From the NCBI GenBank assembly GCA_015146655.1, contig VKHL01000146.1, forward strand, positions 1 through 64,000: 64,000 nucleotides of DNA, in the 5' to 3' direction. A program made the translations under genes and the position numbers. Under the pieces are notes generated by a model that was not told the origin of the DNA, made no database searches, and worked only from the letters and a program-made list of their open reading frames with translations. Below are positions 11,526-22,753 of the stretch, piece after piece (within the stretch, counting starts at the first letter, position 1; each line of letters opens with the position of its first letter). Source of the DNA: Ochromonas danica (Eukaryota; Sar; Chrysophyceae; Chromulinales; Chromulinaceae).

Positions 11526-12436
11526 CTAACAGCATGAAGATTTCTTGCCTTTAGCGTCTGGCCCCAACTTTTCCAATTTTTTCACATCCTTATCGAGAGA
11601 GGCACGGGGTGATGTGGTACCCGCAGCTCCTGCACCTTTCAAAGCACCCCTAAAGCGATCATGTGTTAATTAGTAGCGATCACAAAATAGCCACCGAGGC
11701 AAGTTCGGCAGCGCATCTCACCTGGACTCCATTAATTGCCTGGTAATGGTCTCAAAGGCGGTATCTACATTCGCTGCTGTGACTGCAGAGGTTTCTATAA
11801 AAGGCATATTTAACTTGTCCGCATATGCCTGCGTGAAAAGGACAAAACGATTAGACCACGATCAGAAAATGTATAAACTGGGCTGATATACGTACCTTAG
11901 CTGTCTCCGTTGGGATGACTTTGTTAGGTAAATCAACTTTGTTTCCCACTATAATCTTACAACAGTTTTCAGATGCATACCGATTGACCTCAAGGAACCA
12001 CTCGTTGATATGTTTGAAGCTCTCCTCATTGGTCACGTCATAAACAACAATGATACCATCAGCCCCGCGATAATAGGCACTCGTGATGGTACGAAACCGT
12101 TCTTGACCAGCTGTATCCCATATTTGTAGTTTAACTGTCTTCTTCTCAATCTTCACTGTTCGGAAGCGGAAGTCCACGCCAATTGTGGAGGTGTAGTTCT
12201 CTGAGAAAGTGTCATCAGCAAAGCGCAGTAACAAACAAGACTTTCCCACACTTGTGTCTCCTATTAACACAAGCTAATCCAAGACAAAAGGGAAGATTGA
12301 GTGTGAGACAGGATGAGTTCAGGCGGGGTCAAATCTGATCTGATCTGAATGTAATTCCTCTATAGTCTATATAGCACGAGTCAATTCATAGAGAACTCAC
12401 CTTATATAAATGATCATAGTCTTTATTCTTCGACAT
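11526..12436 (-). CDS. RAB1: Rab1/Ypt1-type small GTPase
   Basis: Four exons: 12436-12401, 12273-11896, 11828-11722 and 11649-11526. Introns are 127, 67 and 72 bp; the product is 214 residues. It starts [18 protein letters not shown], with P-loop GDTSVGKS, switch [12 protein letters not shown], switch [21 protein letters not shown], and base-binding NKVD and ETSA. It ends KKSSCC, a double-cysteine geranylgeranylation signal. The IGVDF and [19 protein letters not shown] blocks are typical of Rab1/Ypt1, which controls ER-to-Golgi transport and autophagy. The first exon is only 12 codons, so the gene is easily truncated in automatic models. Rab8-type proteins are the nearest alternative. Confidence 0.92.
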
Positions 12437-12897
12437 TTACAAAGAATGTAATGTTTCTATGATCAGTGTCACAGTCAAGAGGATGAATGACTCCAAACCT
12501 CGACAACGAGGATCTTCTCATCGCTCAGCGAGATGACCCAAGCGACAAGTTAATCCTCTCTTCCCTTTTTAACTTGCCGACTGGATAGAAACGGACTTAA
12601 TGTCCAGTCACAAGTACAAATAAATGCAATATTCAATTATTAATCAAACAAAAATCCAACGTTGGTCCTTCCAAACTTTCTCGCAAGATACAACTGCATT
12701 GGTTTGGTTATATTAGATTTTCATTCGGTGATAGCGTTAACTGTATTGTGGTGATGTCTTTGTGTGTTTTGATATATTGTGGTGGATGCTTGAAAAGTTG
12801 GTTGGATTTTTGAAACGCGTTTCTCTTCCCAGAAGATCGCAGAGAGGGAAACTGAACCACCGCACTGGAGAGTCAAAAACAAAAGCCAGTAATTAAC
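12437..12897. promoter_or_regulatory. divergent promoter region Rab1 / CHMP1
   Basis: About 460 bp separate the start codons of two divergent trafficking genes, so both promoters lie here. The short frame at 12721-12912 is not supported as a gene. Confidence 0.4.
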
Positions 12898-13586
12898 ATG
12901 GGTCAGAAACATAGCTTAGAAGATGATTTAATCACCTTCCGCCTTACTTCCAAGCAGATGGCGAGGAGTGCCAAGAAGTGTGAGAAGGCCATGGAGACGC
13001 AGAAGATAAAGCTCAAGCAAGCCATTGAAGCTCAAGACCCTGAGAGAGCGAAGATCTACGCACAGAATGTTATCCGTGAGAAGAACCAATCGATTAACTT
13101 TCTGCGCTTAGGATCGAGAATTGACGCCGTGGCTGGTCGACTGGAAGCGGCCGTGCGCATGCAGGACGTGAACAGAGCCATGATGACGACAGTGCATGGC
13201 ATGTCCAACGTCATGAAAACAATGAATGTCGAGCAGATCTCCCGTACTATGCAGGACTTTGAGAAGAATTTTGAAGATATGGATGTGCGCTCAGGTTAGT
13301 CTACACTCTTTCCTAACCCTGTTTATATTCCACTCACTAGCTATGTATTGGCGTGAAAACAGCCACGATGGAACAAGCTATGGAGTCTACTACCTTGCTA
13401 TCTACTCCACCTGATGAAGTGGATACTTTGATCCAGATGGTGGCGGACGAGGCTGGATTGCAGTGGAAGGATAAGCTTGATACACCTGCTATCAAGCGTG
13501 GAGAGGCCAAGCAGGAAGCGCAAGCTGAGGAGGTGGATCCCGCTAATGCGCTTGAGAAAAGGCTTGCAGCTCTTCGCAATGAGTAA
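12898..13586 (+). CDS. CHMP1: ESCRT-III subunit CHMP1/Did2
   Basis: Two exons, 12898-13294 and 13363-13586, split by a 68-bp intron (GTTAGT...ACAG); 206 residues. It is a highly charged, helical Snf7-family protein. The blocks LTSKQMARSAKKCEKAM, AKIYAQNVIREKNQSINFLR and GSRIDAVAGRLEAAV follow CHMP1. The end DPANALEKRLAALRNE is the C-terminal MIM1 helix that binds MIT domains of Vps4, IST1 and spastin. It works in membrane scission at endosomes and the midbody. Unusually, the protein starts MGQKHS, which fits an N-myristoylation signal (Gly2, Ser6); CHMP1 proteins normally lack this. Confidence 0.93.
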
Positions 13587-13877
13587 TTATTAGAACCTGC
13601 TTTGATTGACATTTGGGACCATATGATTTTATAAGCCAGACAATGGTGCTTATCGTGTATATAAATTTAAGCTGTCATAACTAGTGCACTTGCTATTCTT
13701 TCCAAAGACTCGTAATGCTGTTTGTGAAGGCTACACCTGAAAATGGCTGGCTTCAGTTAGTAGTTTGTCAACTGAGGGACTTGCGCAGGTGTTGATTGTT
13801 TTGGAATCCATGGAATCCAACGATTAGAGGTTTCATTTGAGGAAAAGATTGCGAAAGAACTATATAAATAGATCATC

Positions 13878-15574
13878 ATGGTCAACATGAAGCACTTGGT
13901 TCAAGGATTTGTCATTATCTCCATCTCTTGTTTTCATTTTCTATTTTGGTACTGGGTGGGTATACATTTCTCTACTCCCCGACCGTGTATCTCAAACTTA
14001 GAAGTGCAGCACGTGGACAGAAAGGTGAACCCCTACCACTACTCTCTAATACTCTCTCAGCAGCTAATCAAATACAAGAAGAATCGACTGGTCAATATAA
14101 AGTACCCTCCATGGTCACTTTTGATGCAACCTTCTCATTATTTGCAACAGCAGCAGTCCTTCCACTGTGATCGCATCGTCAATCCCTACGCCTCCACAAA
14201 GCGAAAATATTCCTGTCTAGCAGTCATGTATGCTGGAACAAATATATCTTATAATCTGTTAAGATATGAAGACAACACTACTCCCAAAGAGCAACTTCGA
14301 CCTACGCGAGCAAGTAGCAGCACAACATCAGACAATGACGACAAAGAAGACTCTAGTCAGCCTATGAATAGCACTGGATTCTTTGATAATGTGGCGAATA
14401 ACAAAGGTCGTCTTCTATTTTCAAATAAGATGCAGCGCTTGCTGACACATCTATCCTCTTTGGAAGAGTCGATCCTTCGCGAACTTTCCCAGAACAATGT
14501 GGAGAGGAAAAGAGGACAGGATATCATAGTGATGGTTTTAAATGACGGTGAATTAGATTTATTAGCGAACTTCTTGTGCTCGTTAAAGAAGTTTGGTTTA
14601 GAAAATGAGGTGAAAAAGAAGATCTTGGTATTTACATCTTCTTCGGATGCTTTGCCCTTACTTCGTGCCTTTGGCGTCATGGCCATCCATCACGAGGCCT
14701 TTCCCATTACATCGCGACATGCTTCCTTTGAATATCTTGACCCGATCTTTATTGAAATGATGTGGTACAAGAGCTTTTCGGTGTGGATCATGTTAAAGTT
14801 ACAGTTTAATGTTCTTTTCATGGACATTGACATCATCTTCTTCCGCAATCCTCTCGATTTCTTTGCTCAAGCAGATCCTAACAATGGGGTTGATGTGTTC
14901 TTGAGTGATGATGGTCAGCGATCTCTTCGTTATGCCCCATTTTATGCTAATTCTGGATTTTATTATCTGCGATCGAATGACAAGACCATCTTCTTTACTT
15001 GGTCCATTATGACTGCTTTTGATTTATTGCATATCACTGGATCGCATCAAAATGTGTACACGATCAAGTTGCTGGAGGCGCTAGATTTTTATTATTTACA
15101 AACATATTTCTTATCAATGGATGACTTCCCGTCAGGTGTAAAGTTCTCTCATGATCGTCCTTTCATGCGCGCCATTAATGATGGAATACACACCCCGTAC
15201 ATTTTCCACATGTAAGAGTGTGATTCTTTCATCTTGCTGTTGCGGCCAAATATTCATGATCTCTTCTCGTAATTAGGTGTTGGACAAAGAATAAGGGTCA
15301 CAAGCTGATCAACTTTAGGGAGGCCAACATGTGGTATGTACAAGAGAATACTAGTACTTGGTTGGATAAGCTTGGTCAGCTGCCAGAGGTAACGAAAGGG
15401 GTGAAGAGAGACCATGACAGTCGAAACAGTATACGTCCTCCAGCCTACGATGAAGACAATCACTGGACGAGCCAACTTCGTCTTCTTCAAGACGAACAAG
15501 TTTCGAAAGGCGATCACAAGGGAATCTTGGAGCGCAACTGGGAATTGTTTGCACCGTTGGTTTGTTCTTCTTGA
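13878..15574 (+). CDS. type II membrane glycosyltransferase (nucleotide-diphospho-sugar transferase family)
   Basis: Two exons, 13878-15211 and 15277-15574, with a 65-bp intron; 543 residues. A single membrane anchor (about residues 7-28) follows a short N-terminus, giving a Golgi type II topology. A low-complexity stem leads to the catalytic part. Key motifs are NVLFMDIDIIFFRNPLDFF, whose DID is the metal/nucleotide-sugar DxD motif, then DVFLSDDGQR, YANSGFYYLRS and, across the intron, PYIFHMCWTKNKGHKL. This order is typical of the Nucleotid_trans (PF03407, GT77-like) families of algae and plants, which modify glycoproteins or cell-wall glycans. Donor and acceptor cannot be predicted. Confidence 0.82.
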
Positions 15575-16192
15575 TTCTCCCATCAGTGTCTGGTGGCTTG
15601 TTGTGTGTTTTGTTGTTGCACGATACGTGCATAGATAGATTATGCGCGCTACACATCAAATACAAATATGCTTATGGAATCGTATTTTAGAAAGCATACT
15701 AGCGTTTCTTAATATAATATGGAAAGTATGATAAGGCACCACTTCAAAATATTGAGTGCTTCGGGTCAGAACAAGCACAAGATGTCAGAGCAAATCGACC
15801 GCACCTTCTCTTACGAGCGTCGTATTTCAACCCAACACCCGAAACAGAGCATTATTGTTCCGCTACATCACAGAAGCTGGTTCATGGCATGACATCCGAT
15901 CTTGGACCTGATCTTTCATCTTTCACTCTTTCCCACCTTCGACATGACTTCTTCTTCGTTCTCCAAGCAGGAGAGGGAAGTGTCAACTGCAAACTTCATC
16001 ACGAGGAGCAGCAACCTCTCCTCACGCCCCACACAGCCACACACCCTCACACAGCCCCACAGAAGGCACACGTCTGTCTGCGTGGGACGTGAGCAGCCGG
16101 CGGGCGAAGGGCACGCGGTGCGGCAACTGGGCAAGCTCTCGTCGAACATTCTTCAACTCCTTGGCGGAGCATAATCTAATCAAACTAAAATA
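15575..16192. promoter_or_regulatory. upstream region of PGK
   Basis: About 620 bp between the glycosyltransferase stop and PGK. The last 170 bp are distinctly more GC-rich, like the patch upstream of the RRM gene. Overlapping frames at 15889-16174 are compositional artefacts. The strong PGK promoter must lie here. Confidence 0.4.
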
Positions 16193-17473
16193 ATGTTCTC
16201 CAGAACTTTAACTCAGCGCTCTTTTGGTGTTATTCCTTCCATCCTTTCTCGTGGTTATAAGAAGACCATTGAGCAATTGGCTAAGGAAAAGCCCGGTATC
16301 TTGAAGAATGCCAACGTGCTCGTTCGTGTTGACTTCAACGTGCCCCAGTCCAAGCAAGACCCCACTGTCATCACTGATGACACCAGAATTCGCGAGGCTT
16401 TGCCAACCATTAACTTTCTGATCAATAATGGTGCAAAGGTGATCCTTGCCGCTCACAGCGGTCGTCCTAAGGGCGTTGTGAACCAATCCTTGCGTCTTGC
16501 CCCTCAAGCTAAGCGTTTGAGTGAGTTGATTAACAAGCCTGTGTTAGCCTTGACCGACTGCATTGGACCTGAAGTCGATGCCGCAATCGGCAAGTTGCAA
16601 GGCGGCGATGTGGCTCTTTTGGAGAACGTCCGCTTCTACAAGGAAGAGGAGAAGAATGCTCCTGAATTTGCTCAGAAGTTGGCTAAGAATGCTACTATCT
16701 ATGTGAATGATGCTTTTGGAACCGCTCACCGTGCTCATGCTTCCACTGAGGGTGTGACGAAGTTTGTTCAGCACAAAGTGGCTGGTTTCCTCATGGAGAA
16801 GGAGATCAAGTTCTTGAAGGGTGCTGTTGACAATCCCAAGCGCCCTTTTGCTGCCATTATCGGTGGTGCTAAGGTTTCCACCAAGATCGCTGTCATCGAT
16901 TCTCTCATTCAGAAGTGTGATAAGGTGTTCATTGGTGGTGGAATGATGTTCACCTTCTACAAGGCCCAAGGTCTCAATGTTGGCAAATCTCTTGTTGAGC
17001 CTGAGTGTGTCGCCGTTGCTAAAGAGCTTTTGGAGAAGGCTGCTAAGAAGGGAGTCAAGTTGTATCTTCCCAGTGATGTCGTGGTTGCTGAGGAATTCAA
17101 GAGTGATGCTAAGGACAAGGTTGTCAAGGCTGATGCCATTCCTGATGAATGGTTAGGTCTCGATATCGGTCCTGAAACTGTGGAGCTCTATAAGAAGGAA
17201 CTTGCTGACTGCAACACTGTTGTCTGGAATGGCCCTATGGGTGTGTTTGAGTTCAAGAAGTTCTCTGCAGGAACATTCGCGGTTGCTCAAGCCTTGGCTG
17301 ATGTTACCACCAAGGGTGGTATCACTGTTGTAGGCGGCGGTGAATCCGTGTTAGCTGTTCACTCTGCCAAGTTACAGGATAAGATCTCTCACATCTCTAC
17401 CGGTGGCGGAGCATCTCTGGAGATGCTTGAGGGTCTTGAGCTCCCTGGTGTTGCTGCTCTGGACAATGCCTAA
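16193..17473 (+). CDS. PGK: phosphoglycerate kinase, plastid/cyanobacterial type with N-terminal targeting sequence
   Basis: Intronless, 426 residues, full length. PGK interconverts 1,3-bisphosphoglycerate + ADP and 3-phosphoglycerate + ATP. Motifs: [79 protein letters not shown] and [13 protein letters not shown]. The sequence is of the cyanobacterial/plastid kind rather than the typical eukaryotic cytosolic kind. The first 22 residues ([16 protein letters not shown]...) contain three Arg and no acidic residue, with no secretory signal peptide. That looks like a mitochondrial pre-sequence, consistent with the known mitochondrial lower glycolysis of stramenopiles. Codon choice is strongly biased (GCT, AAG, GTT) compared with neighbours, as in a highly expressed gene. 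The enzyme identity is certain; its location is inferred. Confidence 0.95.
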   Translation: MFSRTLTQRSFGVIPSILSRGYKKTIEQLAKEKPGILKNANVLVRVDFNVPQSKQDPTVITDDTRIREALPTINFLINNGAKVILAAHSGRPKGVVNQSLRLAPQAKRLSELINKPVLALTDCIGPEVDAAIGKLQGGDVALLENVRFYKEEEKNAPEFAQKLAKNATIYVNDAFGTAHRAHASTEGVTKFVQHKVAGFLMEKEIKFLKGAVDNPKRPFAAIIGGAKVSTKIAVIDSLIQKCDKVFIGGGMMFTFYKAQGLNVGKSLVEPECVAVAKELLEKAAKKGVKLYLPSDVVVAEEFKSDAKDKVVKADAIPDEWLGLDIGPETVELYKKELADCNTVVWNGPMGVFEFKKFSAGTFAVAQALADVTTKGGITVVGGGESVLAVHSAKLQDKISHISTGGGASLEMLEGLELPGVAALDNA

Positions 17474-17675
17474 ACTTTTCCTTCCTTCATCTTTGTACAT
17501 CTCTATCTTTGTTGATGCGTCTGCGTGCAGCGCAAAACATCTTTTGTGGAGAAACGATAAAGAGAAGATAAACCTTTTTGTAGTTAAAAATAATCATTGA
17601 ACGCAACATACTCTGCTGTTCGTTGTCATATTCTATCGTCATAGTTTGGTGGTTGGAGACCAGAGGCCAAAGTAT

Positions 17676-18620
17676 CTACTTGTGAATGACTGTCCCAAAC
17701 TTCTCTCCGCTTAATGCCCTCAAAATGCCATGTTCAATGCGTCCATCCATAATAGAAACAGCACCAACGCCCGCTTCGACAGCACGAGTTGCCGTTTCCA
17801 GCTTGGGGATCATGCCACCAAAGATGGTGCCATCCGCTCTCAGCTCCTGCACACGAGCTACAGACAGGTTTTCGATCAGCTTCTTCTCCTTGTCCAAGAC
17901 GCCAACAATATCCGTCAACAAGAGGAACACATTGGCTTTTAAGGCCTCAGCGACAGCACCAGCAGCTGTATCAGCATTGCAGTTCAGACTGCCACTTCCG
18001 TCGATGTTATAACCCACAGGTGCAATCACCGGAATATAACCCAGTTGAACCAAACCATGGATAAGCTCAGTATTGACTCGACTAGGCTCGCCAACTAAGC
18101 CAAGTTTGGGATCTTTGATGGACGCCTCGATGAGCTTGCTGTCTAATCCACTCAATCCCACAGCTCCCTTCACACCTTTCTTCGAGGAGATTCTGCGCAC
18201 CAACTGCTTGTTAATGGATCCGCACAGAACCATCTGAGCAACATCCATGGTAGCAGTGTCTGTCACACGTAGCCCATCAACAAATTGGCTTGGAACGTTC
18301 AACGTGGTCAGCATCTGAGCAATCTGTGGCCCACCGCCATGGACGATGACTGGAGTGACACCCACGGTGCGATACAGCTCAGCCACGTCCTCAAGGAAGA
18401 GCTCCTTGAGAGCTTCGTTGTCCATGGCATGCCCGCCATACTTGATGACCACAACGGAGCCAGGTTTGACATTCTGTTTCACTCTTTCCACAAGGCTCTT
18501 GTATTCATCGTCAGCAAGCATATAGCATGAGTGCTTACTCATGGCATGGTGACTCACGAGTCGAAAAGCCTCCAGATAGCCACAGAGTACGACCAGGATA
18601 GTGAAGAAAAGGAACTGCAT
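17676..18620 (-). CDS. NAGK: N-acetylglutamate kinase, plastid-targeted
   Basis: Single exon, 314 residues. It phosphorylates N-acetyl-L-glutamate, the second step of arginine synthesis. Motifs: VVVIKYGGHAM (phosphate loop), PVIVHGGGPQI, QFVDGLRVTD, NCNADTAAGAVAEAL and LLLTDIVGVLD, then GGMIPKLETATRAVEAGV and IMDGRIEHG. The first 17 residues form a hydrophobic signal peptide ending LEA, followed at once by FRLVSHH. A signal peptide plus Phe at +1 is the bipartite plastid address of heterokonts and cryptophytes (the ASAFAP rule). The gene is convergent with PGK, about 200 bp away. The enzyme is certain; the plastid location is a strong inference. Confidence 0.93.
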   Translation of the reverse strand: MQFLFFTILVVLCGYLEAFRLVSHHAMSKHSCYMLADDEYKSLVERVKQNVKPGSVVVIKYGGHAMDNEALKELFLEDVAELYRTVGVTPVIVHGGGPQIAQMLTTLNVPSQFVDGLRVTDTATMDVAQMVLCGSINKQLVRRISSKKGVKGAVGLSGLDSKLIEASIKDPKLGLVGEPSRVNTELIHGLVQLGYIPVIAPVGYNIDGSGSLNCNADTAAGAVAEALKANVFLLLTDIVGVLDKEKKLIENLSVARVQELRADGTIFGGMIPKLETATRAVEAGVGAVSIMDGRIEHGILRALSGEKFGTVIHK

Positions 18621-18911
18621 GGCTATGGATCAGATGGAATTGTGAAGGGCGTAGAGATGTAGCCATTGCAATTGCGTGGGACCTGTTCTGCAAGTACAAG
18701 AAAGCTGTTTATTGATCTGTTTATTAGCAAAATGTACGGTATGATGGGGTGAGAGAGGATGCGGTGGTCAAAAGATAGAACAATTACAATTAGCAACGCA
18801 CACAAAAAAAAAAAGACTGCAAGGGTCAATGTTCAACACCACTAAATCTATTCTCATGCTTCACGACTAATATTCTATCAACATGGAGACATCTCATTAT
18901 TATGCTATATT

Positions 18912-20345
18912 CTATGGTGTCATTAGATCATAAATAGGCTTGTATAGACTCATCACATCTGGATTGGAGCTCAGAACTTGCACCAACTCTCTTGTAGTCA
19001 TTCCACTCTTTTGATTCGCTGTAACATGGTTAATAATAGGGTTACTCATACTCCAACGATAAAGAGGCGAGGTTTCCAAATTATAAAATGCTAATTCTTG
19101 GTGTAAAGACTCAACTAAAGTGGATGGAACAAGATCTTTCAAATGGTGCAAGATACGCCAAGTACCTTCATCAAAATTTTCGGTGAAATAATCCAGATCC
19201 AAATTGAGAGTATGAGGATCGCGAATAGTCTGGTTATACAAAGTGGCCATGCGAAGTATTTCATAATATTCCAACGCAGCCTCCACCACAACACCTTGCT
19301 TCTCCTCTGCATGTTTGAGAGTATGTTGAATCGATTGATTCACCGCGCCCAAATTAGCGCAGAGGAAGTTATATTCATTGATACCTCGATATCGAAATGT
19401 TTTCACACCCTCTTCAATGGCATGGGCACGCAACTTTGTTTCCGCCTCATGCTCACGACGGCAACAGGTCTCACATAGATGAACACTCTCACAGAACTCG
19501 AAGACGGCTTTGCGATCAACTAATTGATTCTGGTCATCACTCTTGATTGCTTGTAGGTGTGCTGCTCGCTGACATACTTGGTTGTAAGCTAATGGTTTTT
19601 GTGTCCATGCTTCTGTGCCATCAGCATGATAACGATACCCAGAAACAACTTTGCGAAAAGGGTCTCGATAGAAATGGATAAAACGATAGTTAGTAATGTT
19701 CAATTCACTGGGATGCCAAATCCATTGATTATGTCCCAAAGCATTGACTGGTTCGAGATGAAGCGAGCTACGAACTGCATGAACAGAGTCGCGTGTGACA
19801 TGAAATAGACAGCACCATTGCATACGAGAACAAACTTTAGCAAAGAGCTTCTTTGCAAGAAAGGTTCCAGTTTTATGATGTGTTCCCCACAACACAACTG
19901 TTCTCTTATTACTGTGACAATAATGACCGCTAAAATCTGACGACAGATCTTTTTCATTATGAAGATTAAAATATGCTGGACGAGTTTGAAAAGCGCTCCA
20001 CCAAACAGGAAAATCTAAAATCTTTCCATCCCAATTCTGCAGGGGATTGTGACAATTGGAATTGAAGGCCATCTCAGTTTCTGGGAAAAGGCTCAATGAG
20101 ACATAACCCACTCCGACTAAGACCCAAAGGACCAAGAAGAACAAAGCAACACATATGGCTCGACTTTTAAAGTTCCAAACGTTATTCAATTCTTTCTTTT
20201 TTCCGTTGATGAGGGCCATTTTGACAACAAAAGAATATTTTTTTCGTCGAAAGAATATTGATTGGCAAACAAAGATCGCAAGAGCTAAAAGGATCAAGAA
20301 ATAGAGAAGAAAGTAGATGATGAAAGGGTGCAACCAAAGAAGCAT
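18912..20345 (-). CDS. membrane-anchored sulfotransferase-like protein
   Basis: Single exon, 477 residues. Two hydrophobic stretches lie near the N-terminus (about residues 4-30 and 62-86). A start at Met43 would leave one anchor and a standard type II Golgi topology. The luminal part has VLWGTHHKTGTFLAKKLF, resembling the 5'-phosphosulfate-binding loop of PAPS sulfotransferases, and NYRFIHFYRDPFRKVVSGY, resembling the 3'-phosphate site. A CxxCC cluster (LCETCCRRE) lies in the middle. It probably transfers sulfate to a glycan or protein. Family membership rests on these two motifs only; the acceptor is unknown. Confidence 0.7.
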   Translation of the reverse strand: MLLWLHPFIIYFLLYFLILLALAIFVCQSIFFRRKKYSFVVKMALINGKKKELNNVWNFKSRAICVALFFLVLWVLVGVGYVSLSLFPETEMAFNSNCHNPLQNWDGKILDFPVWWSAFQTRPAYFNLHNEKDLSSDFSGHYCHSNKRTVVLWGTHHKTGTFLAKKLFAKVCSRMQWCCLFHVTRDSVHAVRSSLHLEPVNALGHNQWIWHPSELNITNYRFIHFYRDPFRKVVSGYRYHADGTEAWTQKPLAYNQVCQRAAHLQAIKSDDQNQLVDRKAVFEFCESVHLCETCCRREHEAETKLRAHAIEEGVKTFRYRGINEYNFLCANLGAVNQSIQHTLKHAEEKQGVVVEAALEYYEILRMATLYNQTIRDPHTLNLDLDYFTENFDEGTWRILHHLKDLVPSTLVESLHQELAFYNLETSPLYRWSMSNPIINHVTANQKSGMTTRELVQVLSSNPDVMSLYKPIYDLMTP

Positions 20346-20551
20346 ACAATGGATGCCAAGACAAGATGGATGGATCTAACCACTCCTCTACGCAAAACCC
20401 AACTGGCCATGCCGCTTCTTCGCATTCCATGTCCACGTGGATTCCACGATTCCACGCAGAGGCCCGGTTTTCCCCCCGTTCCCGGTTCCGCTCAACGCAT
20501 TTGTTCACTTTGATGATAAATGTATATTTTTTTGCAAGTGTATTGTAGAAA

Positions 20552-22753
20552 ATGAATAGTGAGGAGCAATGCGATGAATCTGTCTGCACAAGCGAGAAGA
20601 TGAATGATCATCATGAGAGGAGAGCGGGTAACAGGTCATTGTTGGAAGTCACTCTACTAGGTACGCTGACTTCCATTTCCTTTGCTTGTCCTTTCCTGTG
20701 ACATACAGACTCCTCACCCTAACTCATTCTTCTGACTTGTGTTTCGTGGATGCAGGGGTTTCTTTGGTGGCAGGCAATCATTTTCATTATTGGAATGCAG
20801 GGCTGCCTGATGGGACGATCGACTTTCTCCTCGCCACGATAGTGGCTGGTGCGAGCTATCTATGCCTTCTCCTCTGTTTGGCTGAGATGACGTCAGCATT
20901 ACCCTTCGGAGGAGGTCTGTATGGTATGGCACGAGTGTTTATGGGACCCTATGTGGGATTCATAACGGCTTGTTGTGAGATGCTGCAGAGCATTGTCTTC
21001 ACTGCCTCCTTAATCTATCCTGCAGGACATGACTTGGCGATGTTGTTTGGTCTGTCTCGATGGTATGCTCTTCCCTTCTGGGTGTTGCTACTGACGTTAG
21101 CCTTATTAGTAAATGTGGTGGAGGTGAAGTACTTCTGGAGAAGCAATGTGATCTTAGTTTCGGTGGTGGCGATATTGTTTTGTATTTACTATGCAGTATC
21201 GATGTCTTGTATCGATTGCATGTGATTTGGTGGAGGGGTGCTCGAAGGGAAAGTTAGTCCTTATAATTGGTTCAAATTTTGGACTAAATCCTCAATCTTC
21301 TTCGATGGATTGGTATTGTTGCCCATGGCTTGCAGTGATGCCTCTGAGGTATAGTCAAAGCGATTGCATTCTCTGCTACTGATCAACTAAACGACTAACC
21401 GTTCTTGTGTTGTCATGTTCTCTGTTTACTGTAGCCTAAGAAGACTGTTCCACGATCTTTCCTATGGGCCTTCGGGATTGCGGCATTCAGTGCAGTGTTG
21501 CTGATAATCACTGTGGGTTGTAATGCCCCTGGCGTGGCTTATTTCATCACTTCGAAGACAAATGCTTTGGCTTATGGTTATGTTAAGGGTTTGTATATTG
21601 ATCCACCAGTGGCAAGAGTGCTGAGCATTCCAGGCTCTTTCGCAACGGCATCAGCCTTTACCTATGTTTACGGCAACCAATTGCGCTCGATGGCACAGAG
21701 TGGTCTATTGCCCACAGTGCTTCGTCATTGCTATGGCCCTGACCAGATCCCTTACGTGGCATTAATATTGGGAGCAGGATTAGTGCTTGCATGTATCTCT
21801 ATAATCCACGCTATGGACACGAACATATTTTGGGAAATGTTGATTTTCGGTCATTTAGGCGCTTGTGGTATCGAAATCATTCTTCTGGGCTGCTATTGGC
21901 AACTAAGTAAGCGTTTTACAACTTTACAGCGTGAATTCAGCCAGCCCTTTGGGATCTATGCCATATTTTTTAGCCTATCAATATATCAAGGTTACTTGGT
22001 GTCGGCCATGTTAATCCATCCCGAGTTTTATAGGCCAATATGGATATTTGCGATATACCTTGTCTTGATGTCAGTTGGTTACTTTTACAATGTAAAGTAC
22101 TTCCAGAAGTTCTCTGCGCAAGAGCAAGAAGTCATGTTTAAAGCTTATGTTATCAATGGTAAGACTCCTCTCATATAGTTGCTTCTTTATGTGTTCTAAT
22201 TCCAGATGCTTATATTGCTATGTCAGCAAATCTCTCTCGCCGCAAGAAGAAGGGACACAATTTGCACACAAACACCTCACATAATGCACCCACTGTATCT
22301 CCCTCCCCGAGTAAATCTGAAATATTGAGTAGAGTGGCAGCATGTCTGTCGAGGATGCCAATGGTCCAAACTGGATGGCATAGCGTGGATAGATTGTACA
22401 AAGCTGCCAACCTTTCAACCCATAACCTCAAGAAGGAGAAGATAATAAATCCAGATGAATATTCTTCTACTGTCACAGGAGAGACAAGGCTGTTCCAGTT
22501 GCAAGGTTGTAAGGGCGAGGAAGAAGCAACGACCCCTGACCTTGGCAAGAATTCTCTCTTCAGTCTATCCTTGGAAGTGGTTGAGTATCAAGTACGAAAG
22601 CATCCAGCGAGTGAGTATGATAGCAAGGGACAATATAATGGCAGTACAAAGTATCGTATAGCTCCAGACTATGTGGCAACAGAGCATTTGCCTTCTTCGA
22701 TTGGGGACATCTTCTCAGACGAGGGTATAGTTGGCGAATCCATCTGTGCATGA
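20552..22753 (+). CDS. APC-superfamily amino-acid/ethanolamine permease-like transporter
   Basis: Exons by my reading: 20552-20660, 20756 to about 21170, about 21225 to 21348, 21435-22158 and 22206-22753. Clear motifs are GVSLVAGNHFHYWNAGLPDG, LCLAEMTSALPFGGGLYG and PKKTVPRSF. About eleven hydrophobic segments precede a roughly 180-residue hydrophilic C-terminal tail. The layout matches APC permeases that import amino acids or ethanolamine. The third junction is the weak point: a stop lies near 21225 in the exon-2 frame, and the same frame resumes as GVLEGKVSPYNWFKFW. A 54-bp intron around 21171-21224 would restore it in frame. If no such splice exists the gene is broken. Final exons are well supported by frame. 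Confidence 0.75.

Noticed and set aside
16544-16969. 141-codon leftward frame within PGK
   Set aside because: It lies entirely inside the PGK coding region and arises from its strong codon bias.
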